From contig JALIZF010001676.1 of NCBI GenBank assembly GCA_029948255.1, positions 186,001 to 250,000 of the forward strand: a stretch of DNA of 64,000 bases, given 5' to 3'. Shown here piece by piece: positions 50,918-63,158 of the stretch. A model generated the notes under the pieces. The model was not told the origin of the DNA and searched no databases. It worked only from the letters and a program-made list of their open reading frames with translations. Made by a program: the position numbers and the translations under genes. This DNA is from Telmatactis stephensoni. Lineage: Eukaryota > Cnidaria > Anthozoa > Actiniaria > Isophelliidae. The number at the start of each line of letters is the position of its first letter. The stretch's first letter is position 1.

Positions 50918-53900
50918 TCTAAGCCTGAGTATGACGAAATGCTGCGAGCTCAATCAGTCTCAGCCATAGACTTGGTGTATTCATGAGGGTTGCCTAGAAC
51001 ACACGATTACTTGGAAATTTTTTTCCAATTGCAATCTAGTCGTCAAAATGAGAGCGTCAGAGTTAATATCAAACGCCTGTAAGCGTATGGGTTTCTTTCA
51101 CGATAGCATATGTGAATAATTAATGTTCTCATGCAAAGTATTAAAGCGGAACTTAATAAAAAAAAGTTCAAATTTAATTTAGTTGAAATTTCATTGAATA
51201 ATTCCTCCAAGGCCTAATAATCACTAGTTCAAATCTTAACAAGCGGAAGTGCTATATCTTTATGAATCAGTTTAGTTGTCAGTGGCGTCATTTTTTCAAC
51301 ACAAACATCCAGCTCCATCCAGTCATATATTTCTTCAGTGGTATTTTAGAATCAAAATATCAGTTCAACACAACTGTTGTACATGGAATTGACCAGGTTA
51401 TGAATCCTAAGCGTAAGCAATCTTAGAAAACCCCTTCACCCAAAGTTTCAAAGAAATACAATAGTTCAAGAATCTGAATACAAGGACTGAAATGTATAGA
51501 ACGAAGCCGTGGTTTGAACTGGGTAGATGACCTCAATGACAACTCTAAAGATCAGTTATAAACATCTAATACTTCCCAATGGAATTTTGAAAACAAAAAC
51601 ACACACACAAAAAAAAAACAGCAACAACAACGGCAAACAATGTAAACAAACAAACAAACAAACAAACAAAAAACAAACAAACAAACAAACAAACAAACAA
51701 ACAAATTAACCAGTAATTGTATCACTCTTTGAGAATCTTTCAAGAAGTTTCAGCAAAATATAATTTTGAGCGATTTTGATAATAGTCCTACTTTTAGTAA
51801 GAGTTTCAAAGAAATATGACAATAATGGTTAATTAATTTTTTATTGATTTATCTCCATTTTTATTCTATAGAACCATAGGAACAAATGGAGAGTCTAGAG
51901 GGGACTTTATTACTCGTGAAAATATTACGGACGCGTGGGTTTCCTATATCAATAGACACAGGAAAACCAATATCTTGATCTTTACAGTAGAATCAAAAAG
52001 CCTCCAGATATAGTCGATTGGATTCCTATAAAAAATCCATTTGAAACAAGCAGAATTCCATTGTGAAAATCAAAGTTTGTCACATAACGAAAGTTCGCGA
52101 CGAAATAACCTGGGCAGCGGTCCTGGGAAGAGGAAGGGAGGGGAAATCCCCAGCCGCCGCTACGCTGGCTAGTGACGAAAGGACTTTGATGTCGTCATGC
52201 GGTGTATATTGGGTAAAAAAGACTCTAGCTTGTTAACGTGAATGAATTCCTTTCCCAGTCTCCATATAAATGTTTTACTCGAAAGTTATGTGAAAGTCTT
52301 TGCAAGATTTTGAAGAAATAACGAGAATTTAATTTATTGTGAAAATTTATTATTTATTTATTCTTGAAAGTTGCCGATTAATTCTGACCCAGGAAGGGGA
52401 TGGTGGGGGAAATTGTAAAAACTCCCTTGAAGCATATCATATTAATTCTCACTTTATCACAGTAGTCCGCCTGAGAATTACTATAATTGGCACCACCCGT
52501 AAGCGAACACGCCTCGTAAGTGACCGCGACCACTTTTAAGGCCGACAGATGGTTCAGTATTTTCTGTTTTTAACTTCCCGTAAGCGACCATTATATTGAT
52601 AAAAAATTCCTCTAGCTCTTTCACCAGGGAAGTTCCACCACTTTGCTTTGGTTATATATATCGGGAAAAAATGCTTTTTGGTTAAGAGGAGGGTTTTTTT
52701 TTCAATATCGAGTAATAATGGCTGAAAGTGCCAAAAACTAGACCTTCTTGCAAGTTTTAATTCAAACTTTCGCTTTGGATTATTAACACTGAAATTGTAT
52801 TTTTACCAGTTAGAAACTGATCTAACAAGATAAAATGGCCGTTTAAAACTGTCTTTGGAATTGTACAAAGTTGTTATCATGCATTTTTATTCAAATTTAC
52901 CAACTTTCAAGCAGATTGTAAAGACGATGTATGGCAAATGAGCATTCAATGGAGGCCTAAACCTCATTTTGGATTCAAATTTTCACTTTGGATTAACACT
53001 CAAATTTGACTTTTATCAACCTAATCCAACTACCAACAACCTAAACTTTGTGAAAGAAATCATTTTAGCTTTGTACTGAACACTATTCGTCGACTTCGAG
53101 AGGTTTTTCGTGCTCAATGCTTGTATATGAAAAAACTCTCCTCTTGACACTAAATAAATAAAACTTTTTTACAATAGACCCCTACTAGTTGTTACCTCTC
53201 GTAGGCGAACACCTCTCTAAATCGACCACCTCCCTAACGTGACCACTTAAACTGGTTATTTTTAGTGGTCGTTTAAGAGAGGTTTGATTGTACTTACTAA
53301 AAATAGAGACCTGAGAAAGGGAGAAAAACAGTGTTACTAACTTTCGATGAGATTGACGTATTTGTAAAGGAACTAACAATGACGATAATTTAAAACCCTG
53401 AAAAGAATTTTTTTTTCGACATATCTACTGCATTTGTTATACAAAGGTTGCCATGACAACAGTATCTTGCCAACGGCAAGTAAACGCTTGTGAAAACTTG
53501 TCTATTAGACACGAATTGAATGATTATCAACTTAATGTCGTTGAACTCATAAAATATCGTGGATATTGAATGTTTTTTGTGCGATTTAAGATTATTAAAG
53601 GAAATTTAAGGATTACCTCTAAAAATAATCGCGAACAGCAATTTATCAAAATAAGTTAAGTTAAGAATTGACATTGTTTTGATGTTTTGAAAACACCAGC
53701 AAAATTCCTCGAGGGCATTAGCGATTATAAATTGATAAAATGGTACCACAACTAGTTGTGTGCATACATATATATAAATAACTCGTTAAAATATATTCTC
53801 TTCAGTGGTCAAATGATTTGATCTAAACTACTCAAGCACTGATATATGGCCTAAATTTTTGTGTCTATTCAGACAAGTTAGAGAATGTTTTGCTCGTGAA

Positions 53901-53975
53901 CAAGAGTTTTTGTAAGTGTACTTCACTGATTGAAAAAAGCCCTTGAAATGCGGAGGTTAGGTAGGGTAAAATGAG
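50918..53975. repeat. 3.05-kb tandem duplication, copy 1
   Basis: Starts 'tctaagcctgagtatgacg' and ends 'gtagggtaaaatgag'. Almost every base is repeated in copy 2; differences are a few substitutions (such as the agaggaagg context near 52125) and microsatellite length. Contains a (CAAA)n run (51645-51703), a shortened foldback of Mutator-like end sequence (52108-52173), and subterminal-repeat-like 'gtaagcgacc/gtaggcgaac' motifs at 52498-52580 and 53200-53295, probably remains of an older DNA transposon. No gene is supported: small frames (66 aa) are repeat-derived. Confidence 0.95.
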
Positions 53976-53981
53976 CCTGAG

Positions 53982-56900
53982 TCTAAGCCTGAGTATGACG
54001 AAATGCTGCGAGCTCAATCAGTCTCAGCCATAGACTTGGTGTATTCATGAGGGTTGCCTAGAACACACGATTACTCGGAAATTTTTTTCCAATTGCAATC
54101 TAGTCGTCAAAATGAGAGCGTCAGAGTTAATATCAAACGCCTGTAAGTGTATGGGTTTCTTTCACGATAGCACGTGTGAATAATTAATGTTCTCATGCAA
54201 AGTATTAAAGCGAAACTTAATAAAAAAAAGTTCAAATTTAATTTAGCTGAAATTTCATTGAATAATTCCTCCGAGGCCTAATAATCACTAGTTCAAATCT
54301 TAACAAGCGGAAGTGCTATATCTTTATGAATCAGTTTAGTTGTCAGTGGCGTCATTTTTTCAACACAAACATCCAGCTCCATCCAGTCATATATTTCTTC
54401 AGTGGTATTTTAGAATCAAAATATCAGTTCAACACAACTGTTGTACATGGAATTGACCAGGTTATGAATCCTAAGCGTAAGCAATCTTAGAAAACCCCTT
54501 CACCCAAAGTTTCAAAGAAATACAATAGTTCAAGAATCTGAATACAAGGACTGAAATGTATAGAACGAAGCCGTGGTTTGAACTGGGTAGATGACCTCAA
54601 TGACAACTCTAAAGATCAGTTATAAACATCTAATACTTCCCAATGGAATTTTGAAAACAAAAACCAGCAACAACAACGGCAAACAATGTAAACAAACAAA
54701 CAAACAAACAAACAAACAAACAAACAAACAACAAACAAACAAACAAATTAACCAGTAATTGTATCACTCTTTGAGAATCTTTCAAGAAGTTTCAGCAAAA
54801 TATAATTTTGAACGATTTTGATAATAGTCCTACTTTTAGTAAGAGTTTCAAAGAAATATGACAATAATGGTTAATTAATTTTTTATTGATTTATCTCCAT
54901 TTTTATTCTATAGAACCATAGGAACAAATGGAGAGTCTAGAGGGGACTTTATTACTCGTGAAAATATTACGGACGCGTGGGTTTCCTATATCAATAGACA
55001 CAGGAAAACCAATATCTTGATCTTTACAGTAGAATCAAAAAGCCTCCAGATATAGTCGATTGGATTCCTATAAAAAATCCATTTGAAACAAGCAGAATTC
55101 CATTGTGAAAATCAAAGTTTGTCACATAACGAAAGTTCGCGACGAAATAACCTGGGCAGCGGTCCTGGGGAGAGGAAGGGAGGGGAAATCCCCAGCCGCC
55201 GCTACGCAGGCTAGTGACGAAAGGACTTTGATGTCGTCATGCGGTGTATATTGGGTAAAAAAGACTCTAGCTTGTTAACGTGAATGAATTCCTTTCCCCG
55301 TCTCCATATAAATGTTTTACTCGAAAGTTATGTGAAAGTCTTTGCAAGATTTTGAAGAAATAACGAGAATTTAATTTATTGTGAAAATTTATTATTTATT
55401 TATTCTTGAAAGTTGCCGATTAATTCTGACCCAGGAAGGGGATGGTGGGGGAAATTGTAAAAACTCCCTTGAAGCATATCATATTAATTCTCACTTTATC
55501 ACAGTAGTCCGCCTGAGAATTACTATAATTGGCACCACCCGTAAGCGAACACGCCTCGTAAGTGACCGCGACCACTTTTAAGGCCGACAGATGGTTCAGT
55601 ATTTTCTGTTTTTAACTTCCCGTAAGCGACCATTATATTGATAAAAAATTCCTCTAGCTCTTTCACCAGGGAAGTTCCACCACTTTGCTTTGGTTATATA
55701 TATCGGGAAAAAATGCTTTTTGGTTAAGAGGAGGGTTTTTTTTTCAATATCGAGTAATAATGGCTGAAAGTGCCAAAAACTAGACCTTCTTGCAAGTTTT
55801 AATTCAAACTTTCGCTTTGGATTATTAACACTGAAATTGTATTTTTACCAGTTAGAAACTGATCTAACAAGATAAAATGGCCGTTTAAAACTGTCTTTGG
55901 AATTGTACAAAGTTGTTATCATGCATTTTTATTCAAATTTACCAACTTTCAAGCAGATTGTAAAGACGATGTATGGCAAATGAGCATTCAATGGAGGCCT
56001 AAACCTCATTTTGGATTCAAATTTTCACTTTGGATTAACACTCAAATTTGACTTTTATCAACCTAATCCAACTACCAACAACCTAAACTTTGTGAAAGAA
56101 ATCATTTTAGCTTTGTACTGAACACTATTCGTCGACTTCGAGAGGTTTTTCGTGCTCAATGCTTGTATATGAAAAAACTCTCCTCTTGACACTAAATAAA
56201 TAAAACTTTTTTACAATAGACCCCTACTAGTTGTTACCTCTCGTAGGCGAACACCTCTCTAAATCGACCACCTCCCTAACGTGACCACTTAAACTGGTTA
56301 TTTTTAGTGGTCGTTTAAGAGAGGTTTGATTGTACTTACTAAAAATAGAGACCTGAGAAAGGGAGAAAAACAGTGTTACTAACTTTCGATGAGATTGACG
56401 TATTTGTAAAGGAACTAACAATGACGATAATTTAAAACGATGAAAAGAATATTTTTTCGACATATCTACTGTATTTGTTATATAAAGGTTGCCATGACAA
56501 CAGTATCTTGCCAACGGCAAGTAAACGCTTGTGAAAACTTGTCTATTAGACACGAATTGAATGATTATCAACTTAATGTCGTTGAACTCATAAAATATCG
56601 TGGATATTGAATGTTTTTTGTGCGATTTAAGATTATGAAAGGAAATTTAAGGATTACCTCTAAAAATAATCGCGAACAGCAATTTATCAAAATAAGTTAA
56701 GTTAAGAATTGACATTGTTTTGATGTTTTGAAAACACCAGCAAAATTCCTCGAGGGCATTAGCGATTATAAATTGATAAAATGGTACCACAACTAGTTGT
56801 GTGCATACATATATATAAATAACTCGTTAAAATATATTCTCTTCAGTGGTCAAATGATTTGATCTAAACTACTCAAGCACTGATATATGGCCTAAATTTT

Positions 56901-57016
56901 TGTGTCTATTCAGACAAGTTAGAGAATGTTTTGCTCGTGAACAAGAGTTTTTGTAAGTGTACTTCACTGATTGAAAAAAGCCCTTGAAATGCGGAGGTTA
57001 GGTAGGGTAAAATGAG
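53982..57016. repeat. 3.05-kb tandem duplication, copy 2
   Basis: Second copy, offset 3064 bp at its start and 3042 bp after the (CAAA)n tract, where an acacac/aaaaaaa stretch present in copy 1 is missing. Head-to-tail orientation. Divergence looks to be about one percent or less by eye. Gene content as in copy 1: none. Confidence 0.95.
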
Positions 57017-57302
57017 TTGTTTTCAAAAAACCTTCCGGCTCAGAAATTTTACAGCTCTTATTTAATTTTCTACAAAGTAGTTTTTGGGGATTTCAGGCAA
57101 GTAATTTATTCCATATAAAATGAACAACAATTCAGGCAAATTTGTCATTAGCATTTCAATTGGAGGCTTGTAACAGCGTCATTTGTGCTTGCTGTATATA
57201 ATTTGAACCATTGAACTTGTAAAACGGTTTAAACGCATGTTTCAAGAAATTAAGGTGAACTGACTTCTAACGAGAGTTAGGGAGTTTAATTTGCTCTTTC
57301 AG

Positions 57303-57469
57303 ATTCACTCTTCAAGAGGAATTTCCCAGTATTATTCAGGAAAGGAAACTACAGTGTCACCTGGACTATTCCTGACAGGGCCCTGAAAAGACTATCCGAA
57401 TCCTTTCAATTTAAAAAGGACAAGGAGTTTGCCAAAAATGCCACTGAGCTGTTATCACAGAGCTTTTAA
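57303..57469 (+). CDS. Possible orphan terminal exon (54 residues)
   Basis: Preceded by a good acceptor (tttgctctttcag ending at 57302). After two bases completing a split codon, it reads open for 54 codons to TAA at 57467-57469, with a protein-like sequence including NYSVTWTIPDRALKRLSESF and a Lys-rich stretch. I do not recognise the family. No upstream exon can be identified in the repeat-filled DNA before it, so it may be a gene fragment or the last exon of a distant gene. It ends 78 bp before the GPCR start. Confidence 0.4.
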
Positions 57470-57547
57470 AATCTGTTATTTATTTAACTAAAGCTCTCGC
57501 GAAAACTGATAAACGAAAAAACAACAACAAAAGCTAGTAAAACGACA

Positions 57548-58492
57548 ATGTACTTGAATAATTCAAGTCAAACTTTCCATCTATCTTCGACATATGCGAT
57601 ACCACTGACTGTCGTAAACAGTTTATCGAGCGTTATTGGAACTACAGGAAATATCTTAGTCATAATTATAATCATGAAGACTTCTGTGCTTCACAAAGTA
57701 ACCGACTATTTAATACTCTCTCTCGCCTTTGCTGACTTCATAGTGGTATCAATAATGGAGCCATTGTTCACCTATCATATCAACAACTACTCAGAAACCG
57801 ATGGGACACTATTCGACGTAGCTTTGGATATTACTGGATACGTATCGAATTTGGCATCTATTGGGTCAATACTTAGCGTTACATTCGACAGACTTCTTGC
57901 CATTCGATTTCCGTTGAAATACAAAGTCTATCTGTCTAAAAGAAGAGTTGCCTTAATGATAACTATCAATTGGATTTGTTCAACAACTTTTGGTTTTGTC
58001 TTTCGGTTGAGAAATATGCATCCTGCGATAATGTGGGGAGTTTGTTCGATGTTGCTTCTGGGAACAATGTTTTCTTATCCTTACATTTTCTATGCTGCAA
58101 GAAAGCAAGAAAAACTAACCAAACAACAGACAGTGGGCGGAAGATCTCCAAATGACGCTAAACCTCAGAAAAATAACTCTCGTCGAATAATTTCAGAAAA
58201 AAAGTCTGCCAAAACCGTAGCGACTGTTGTAGGATTCTTCGCGATTAGTTGGATACCCATACTGATTTATACTCAAGTTAACATGAACGTGCAAAACAGT
58301 GCCAACGCGTTTTTACCGGGATTTTTTGTTGTCTATACGATGTCAATGTTAAATTCCACTTTTAACCCATTTATTTACTGTGTGCGAAATCGTAGATACC
58401 GTAATGAACTGAGAACACTTATTTATCGTCGTCGAACTGTTAGATCAAGTGCAACAGGGGGACAGGATAATAAAGGACATTCAGCAAACTAA
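57548..58492 (+). CDS. Class A (rhodopsin-like) GPCR, intronless, 314 aa
   Basis: Plasma-membrane seven-helix receptor, ligand unknown. Hallmarks: two N-terminal N-glycosylation sequons (N4, N5); GN with N35 in TM1; SLAFAD with D63 in TM2; DRL at 114-116 in place of DRY; a TM4 tryptophan (INWIC); SWIP in TM6 in place of CWxP; NPFIYC in TM7; and an Arg-rich tail. There is no TM3 cysteine (position 90 is Asp), and the second extracellular loop is only about a dozen residues without cysteine, as in the receptor at 213-1139. The two are clearly the same family. The third intracellular loop is basic (KKSAKT before TM6). The ATG at 57548 gives a 17-residue extracellular N-terminus before TM1. Confidence 0.9.
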   Translation: MYLNNSSQTFHLSSTYAIPLTVVNSLSSVIGTTGNILVIIIIMKTSVLHKVTDYLILSLAFADFIVVSIMEPLFTYHINNYSETDGTLFDVALDITGYVSNLASIGSILSVTFDRLLAIRFPLKYKVYLSKRRVALMITINWICSTTFGFVFRLRNMHPAIMWGVCSMLLLGTMFSYPYIFYAARKQEKLTKQQTVGGRSPNDAKPQKNNSRRIISEKKSAKTVATVVGFFAISWIPILIYTQVNMNVQNSANAFLPGFFVVYTMSMLNSTFNPFIYCVRNRRYRNELRTLIYRRRTVRSSATGGQDNKGHSAN

Positions 58493-58728
58493 AAATTAAG
58501 TTCAATTTCATCAAAACAAAATTGTTTATATTGTTTCCCACGCTTTTGAGTGTCAGTCAAGGCAGCTGTTATAAAATGAGAATTCGATGACCGAAAATAA
58601 AGTGGGTTTATCAAAGCAAAAAGCTTGTTTCATTGTTTTCATATCTTCTGTAATTAGAAAAGGGCTACATGGCTAAAAAGGAACCTCAAATTGATTAATT
58701 GTCGAAAAGTTATATTGGTTTTAATCAG
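58493..58728. other. GPCR 2 downstream region
   Basis: Short AT-rich 3' flank; 'aataaa' occurs at about 58596, a possible polyadenylation signal for the receptor transcript. Confidence 0.4.
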
Positions 58729-58936
58729 AGTCCCCTATACCACTTTGCAAAATGAAATCACTCCAAAATATTTGGTCTTTTCACGCGTCACGGATAATTA
58801 AAAATCTCTTTCACGTTCACAAAAATATCAAAAGTTCCTTTCACGTGGACGCAAAAAGATTTTAGACTTTAAATCACGTTTCACATCAAAATAAATCCGA
58901 ACCATTTACGTTTCACCAAAGAGGTATAGGGGACCC
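58729..58936. mobile_element. Small MITE, ~207 bp
   Basis: Ends agtcccctatacc and ggtataggggaccct. The interior has repeated tttcacg(t/c) motifs on the plus strand. No target duplication identified. Confidence 0.65.
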
Positions 58937-59487
58937 TATTTTTAAAATTTGTCTCACTTCAAAGCCTTCCAGCGCTTTCGAAATGGACAACCTATTAAAA
59001 ATCAAAACTCAAGGTCGGTCACAGTATTCTAATATACAGCAAATTGCATTGAAAATTTGAAAACTCCAGCCAGGATTCATTGTAATTCTAATTTCACTAG
59101 ATGACTCTAAAAAAGTCTGCAAATTGTCCTGTTTGATTGTAAATACATCAAATTTCGCAGCTTGCTAAATCTTCTCGTTAAACAACACATATAATTTCAA
59201 TGAATGATGTAAAAATCTAAGCCGCAGTACAATTGAAATTAGCAAATTGCATTATCAAAGTTCTCAGCTTGATAAATTTTCTCATTAAACAGCATATTTA
59301 GTTTTTACTGTTTGCGGTTTGCCATAAAAACTTTGTGCCAAATTTATCCAGTGAATTATAAAGCACTGTAAGAATTTTTCAAGGGCAGAATGGAGCACAT
59401 TTCATGACAAATGGAACAGTTTTCTTCAAAATCGGTTACTGTCATGACAGCTGAAGTATAAAAGGCGGAAATACACTTCAGGGGCCA
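58937..59487. other. Intergenic, nothing recognised
   Basis: AT-rich. 'aaattgcattg/gcaaattgcatta' and 'aattttctc(a/g)ttaaac' recur, suggesting old degenerate repeats. No gene. Confidence 0.4.
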
Positions 59488-59800
59488 TTTTATAGCACAC
59501 TTTATTGATTATAGAGTTTGTCACATAAGTTAAATTGATTTGAAACCAAAAATCATGACAAATGGTGGGTGTCGACATGTGAACCAAAAGAAGAGTTGTA
59601 GAGAGAACGAAACAAAAAATTTGCTCTTCAATATAAGTGGTAATATTTTATAGCACGTTTTATTGATTATAGAGTTTTTCACACAAGGTTTAATTGAGTT
59701 AAAACCAAAAAATCATGATAAATGGTTGGTGTCGACATGTGAGCCAAGAGAGAAACAAAACTTTTGCACTTCAACATAAGTGGTAATATTTTATCCAGTT
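59488..59800. repeat. Two-copy tandem repeat, ~158-bp unit
   Basis: ttttatagcac.(c/t)tttattgattatagagttt...gtcgacatgtgagcc...aagtggtaatatttta in two diverged copies starting at 59488 and 59646. Confidence 0.85.
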
Positions 59801-60046
59801 TCTATGGTAATGAGTGACGTCAACTTGCAAAGAAAAATATACAGAGGACAACGGAATTGAAAGAGTACACCAGCGTGATAAAAGTCAAATAATTTTGATC
59901 GTTTTTTCCGACACATCCGTGACCTAAAGCACTAACTTTTTGCTTAAATTAATTCTTGTCACGTTCAATGTCGGTTCAAAAATGGAATCGGGAAAAAATC
60001 ACTCCGTAGTAAAATGCTCCCAGAAATGTTTTTTACGTGTAGGTTA

Positions 60047-60852
60047 TACACCTATTTCAAAAAAGGTTGTCACCGCTAAGAGCGATAGGCGATAGGTAAT
60101 AGGTCATTCCAAGACTGCAAAGCACTATTGATTTCTTAATTAAGCCATCCTAAATCTCTTCCATCAAATATTTGGCTATTCATATGTAAATCAATTAGAA
60201 ATCAGTAGTGCTTTGCGGTCTTGGAATGACCTATTTCCTATAGATCGATTTCACTGACGTCATCGAAAAAAATAAAGTCGGTTTCAGAGCATCAAATAAA
60301 ATAAAAATACTTGTACCTAAAAGAACAACTAAATCTTTGCAACTCTAGAAAATATTGAGTCAAAAGAGCTTTTCACCACGAAGATACGAATGTTTGAATG
60401 TGGGCTTGTTGTTGGTAAGAATGTATGGGGCCGCCATATTGGTGTACACCAATATGTACACCAATATGGCGACCATAAATACCAAGCATCGAAATGATAT
60501 TAAAAATACATTTATTTGTTCATTTTATTGATAATATATATAGAAAATGACAATTAAGTTCATTACCAAAGCAAATGAGGTGAAATTTGTCGCAAATTGA
60601 TGTGTTCTTACGTCGTTTGAAAATGCGTGACTGCATGGCGTGACACAATTTGGGTGCCGATAATTTGCCAAGCGATGAACAGAATCAGACCAAATTTCCA
60701 GAGACGACTTCTTTTCATGATACATACAAAATATCAGGCAATCAGCTTTCTCCGAATTTTAGCTTAGATTTTAGTCCTCTCGTGACGTCACGTGAAATCG
60801 ATCTATCGCCTATCGCTCTTAGCGGTGACAATCTTTTTTGAAATAGGTGTAG
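60047..60852. mobile_element. Composite foldback region with at least three nested palindromes
   Basis: The outer ends tacacctatttcaaaaaagg...gcgatag and their complement (60803-60852) are ~50-bp inverted repeats. Inside, 60088-60240 is a separate palindrome (aggtcattccaagactgcaaagcact against agtgctttgcggtcttggaatgacct). 60243-60810 is bounded by gatcgatttcac.gacgtca and its complement. A 45-bp palindrome (gccatattggtgtacacc...) lies at 60430-60474. No coding capacity. Confidence 0.75.
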
Positions 60853-60857
60853 ACCGG

Positions 60858-61010
60858 ATTTCGTATGAGTGATGTGAACCGGACCGTGCCGTGCCGTGAC
60901 CGTGTCAGTGTCGTGATGTCTGTAAAAACACCAGAATTTCCTGCCGTAACCGTGCCGTGACCGTGTGGTGACGTTTACACAGTCATACGAAAGCTACTCT
61001 ATGGAGCTAT
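60858..61010. mobile_element. Small MITE-like element, cgtgccgtgaccgtg-rich
   Basis: Ends atttcgtatga and tcatacgaaag form an inverted pair. The interior repeats ccgtgccgtgaccgtg. A partial relative lies at about 24350-24405 in the opposite orientation. Confidence 0.6.
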
Positions 61011-62100
61011 AGTGCACGCTATACAACAAGCCAAATTCTGTTCATAATGTAGACGCCCGTCTTGAATCGGCCGGAATCTCGTTTTCAGACTTAAAACTCG
61101 TCTGATATGAATACGCTGATGAACGAGTTTCCCGTCTTAAATTTATCCATCTGACGCAAAAGTGGGACAGGAAAGTCGTCTCTGAAAAAATTGAACATTA
61201 GACGAGCAAACATGATATTTCCTGTCTTCTAATATGCACTCATCCTGAGCTGAGTGAAGTCAAGGTCACTTACTAACTAAATTGTAAGATTTATGGAGGT
61301 TTGTCCGATATATGCATGGTATGAGTTGCTCAAGTGACAGAAATTAAGGTTCTTCACTGAGGAAATGTTATATTTTGTAATTCACGATTTGTCAGAAGCA
61401 TGTGAGTCGCGTCTTTAAGTCGACATCGACAATAAAACTGATAAAAACAGTTCCATAAATTTATCATGTGAACTATGTGCACTCTTGCACGCTAGTTCTT
61501 CAAGAGCAGATACACTATTTCAAAAGATGCCTTCGGGCGAGAGGCTTCAAGCCCACGCGACTAGACCTCAAAGCAGTATGAGTAGTTGAAAAAATTTACT
61601 CTCTTTTTGGTTTTGGTCTTTATCGTAAACATCAATGAATCAAGGACTTTGTTGTATAAGCTCAACACCAACTGGTTGAGAATTGTCATACTGATATTTG
61701 TGGTTTCATATAGCTTTTAGTAATTCCTACCCATACTCCATTTCGGGTGAGTCGCGTAGACTTGAGTCTATTTGCCGACAACGTTAATTGAAATAGGTGT
61801 AGTTCATTAGGTTTCAACATAGTTCATAACTATGGTTTCAAACACTGGTTCTCATAAAACGACCGGAACTCAACTATAATCCCTTCAAAAACAGGCATAG
61901 CCCTGATGCTCACGATATAGTTTATGATTATAAAGATGATGATGACAATGATGATGATTACAACAGGTTATGTTTTTGTTCAAAATTTTAGTTTTTAATT
62001 CGCTTCAAAAGACAAATTCGTCCATACAATTTTGCTTAATGGTCATGCATGTAATTAATTTCAATTCAATTTTGAAAATACTTTATGATTTTTTTCCTAT
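61011..62100. other. Intergenic, nothing recognised
   Basis: Contains a short GAT-rich run (61937-61960) and repeated 'gacg' phrases (61050-61230) that may be an old MITE. No supported gene. Confidence 0.4.
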
Positions 62101-62350
62101 TGATTTTCACAATTCACTAATAAAGTTTTTAAATAAATCTTTCCGTTTTAAAAATGTAAATTAATTCTACATCTCAAGACGAGTGTGCTTCGATTACTTC
62201 TATAAAATCACGATTGGATATCGATTTCCATAATTCACTAAGAAATTTTAACATAAATCTTCCGTGTTAAAAATATTTTAATATATCTATACTACGTCTT
62301 ATCACGAGTGTAATTCGAATAGTTCTTTAAAATCACGACTGGACATTGAT
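62101..62350. repeat. Two-copy tandem repeat, ~125-bp unit
   Basis: 'tgattttcacaattcactaa.aa...aaatc.tccgt.ttaaaaat...acgagtgt..ttcga...aaatcacgattgga' is present twice in tandem with moderate divergence. Confidence 0.8.
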
Positions 62351-62496
62351 TTTTACGTATACAATAGCTACCCAATCACTAGAGACTAACGAGAACAATG
62401 TCTTCGCAGTTCTCCTTACAGGGGAGGGAATGGGGATAGAAGAGGCTTACACTCCGCTTTTCTTACCCTCTTCCTTTACCTTCAGGCTAGACCAGG

Positions 62497-62653
62497 TATA
62501 ACTTGTGGCCTCAATTGCGATGGTTTCGATTTTTAGAGTTTTGGGCTTCCTGTGGATAGCGCATTTTCCACGAAAAGTGAGCCTCCTTTGAAAATGGAAC
62601 CACAGGAACTCCAAAACTTCAAAAATCCAAAACGCCGTAATTTAGGCTATAAG
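62497..62653. mobile_element. Palindromic MITE, ~157 bp
   Basis: Arms tataacttgtggcctcaatt..gatttttagagttttggg and the complement (ccaaaacttcaaaaatccaaaacgccgtaatttaggctata), imperfect, meeting near 62575. It lies about 150 bp from the DUF885 terminal exon. Confidence 0.65.
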
Positions 62654-62798
62654 TATCTTAGATCAGACAAACCGTGTTTAACAAAAGCAATAACTTCCCT
62701 ACACCAATTCCATTGTTTTACATGAGTCAAGTTCCGTAACTGCCGCAGTATTTCTCTCACCCTTGATTGGTCAAACAAACAAAGCACTTGGCAATTCT

Positions 62799-62914
62799 TT
62801 AAGACACTGTTTTACTACTGATGTAATCATCGATGGTTTGCTCTAGCGTTTCCAAGGGAACAGCCCCGACAGCCATGATCACATCGTGAAACTCAGGGAG
62901 ATCAAAGGAATCAC
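62799..62914 (-). CDS. DUF885-family protein, terminal exon
   Basis: After an acceptor (ctatag on the minus strand ending at 62915), two bases complete a Gly codon and the exon encodes DSFDLPEFHDVIMAVGAVPL then ETLEQTIDDYISSKTVS and a stop at 62799-62801. The block FD(L/I)xEFHDxVLxxGxxPLxxLExxID is the C-terminal signature of DUF885 (PF05960) proteins, a metallopeptidase-like family of uncertain substrate found in bacteria and some animals. The upstream exon is at 63731-63797 with matching phase. The rest of the gene lies beyond the window. Confidence 0.8.
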
Positions 62915-63041
62915 CTATAGGATCAACAATACGGAAATAGGGTATTTATGATAGTCAACCTCTGGAGCCATGTCAGACAGGATAAGATAAGGAAAATATT
63001 GGCGTATTCATTTTATTAAAAATGGTTATTTCACTAGTGTA

Positions 63042-63158
63042 CTCATTCATTCATTCAATCATTCATTCATTCATTCATCCATCCATTTATTCATTCATCC
63101 ATCCATTCATTCATTCATTCATTCATTCATCCATTCATCCATTCAGTTATTCATTCAC
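63042..63158. repeat. (ATTC)n microsatellite with ATCC variants
   Basis: About 28 tetranucleotide units on the plus strand, within the DUF885 intron. Confidence 0.95.

Noticed and set aside
52339..52539. 66-codon frame duplicated at 55381-55581
   Set aside because: Its identity between copies only reflects the 3-kb duplication. It overlaps transposon-like subterminal repeats and has no domain.
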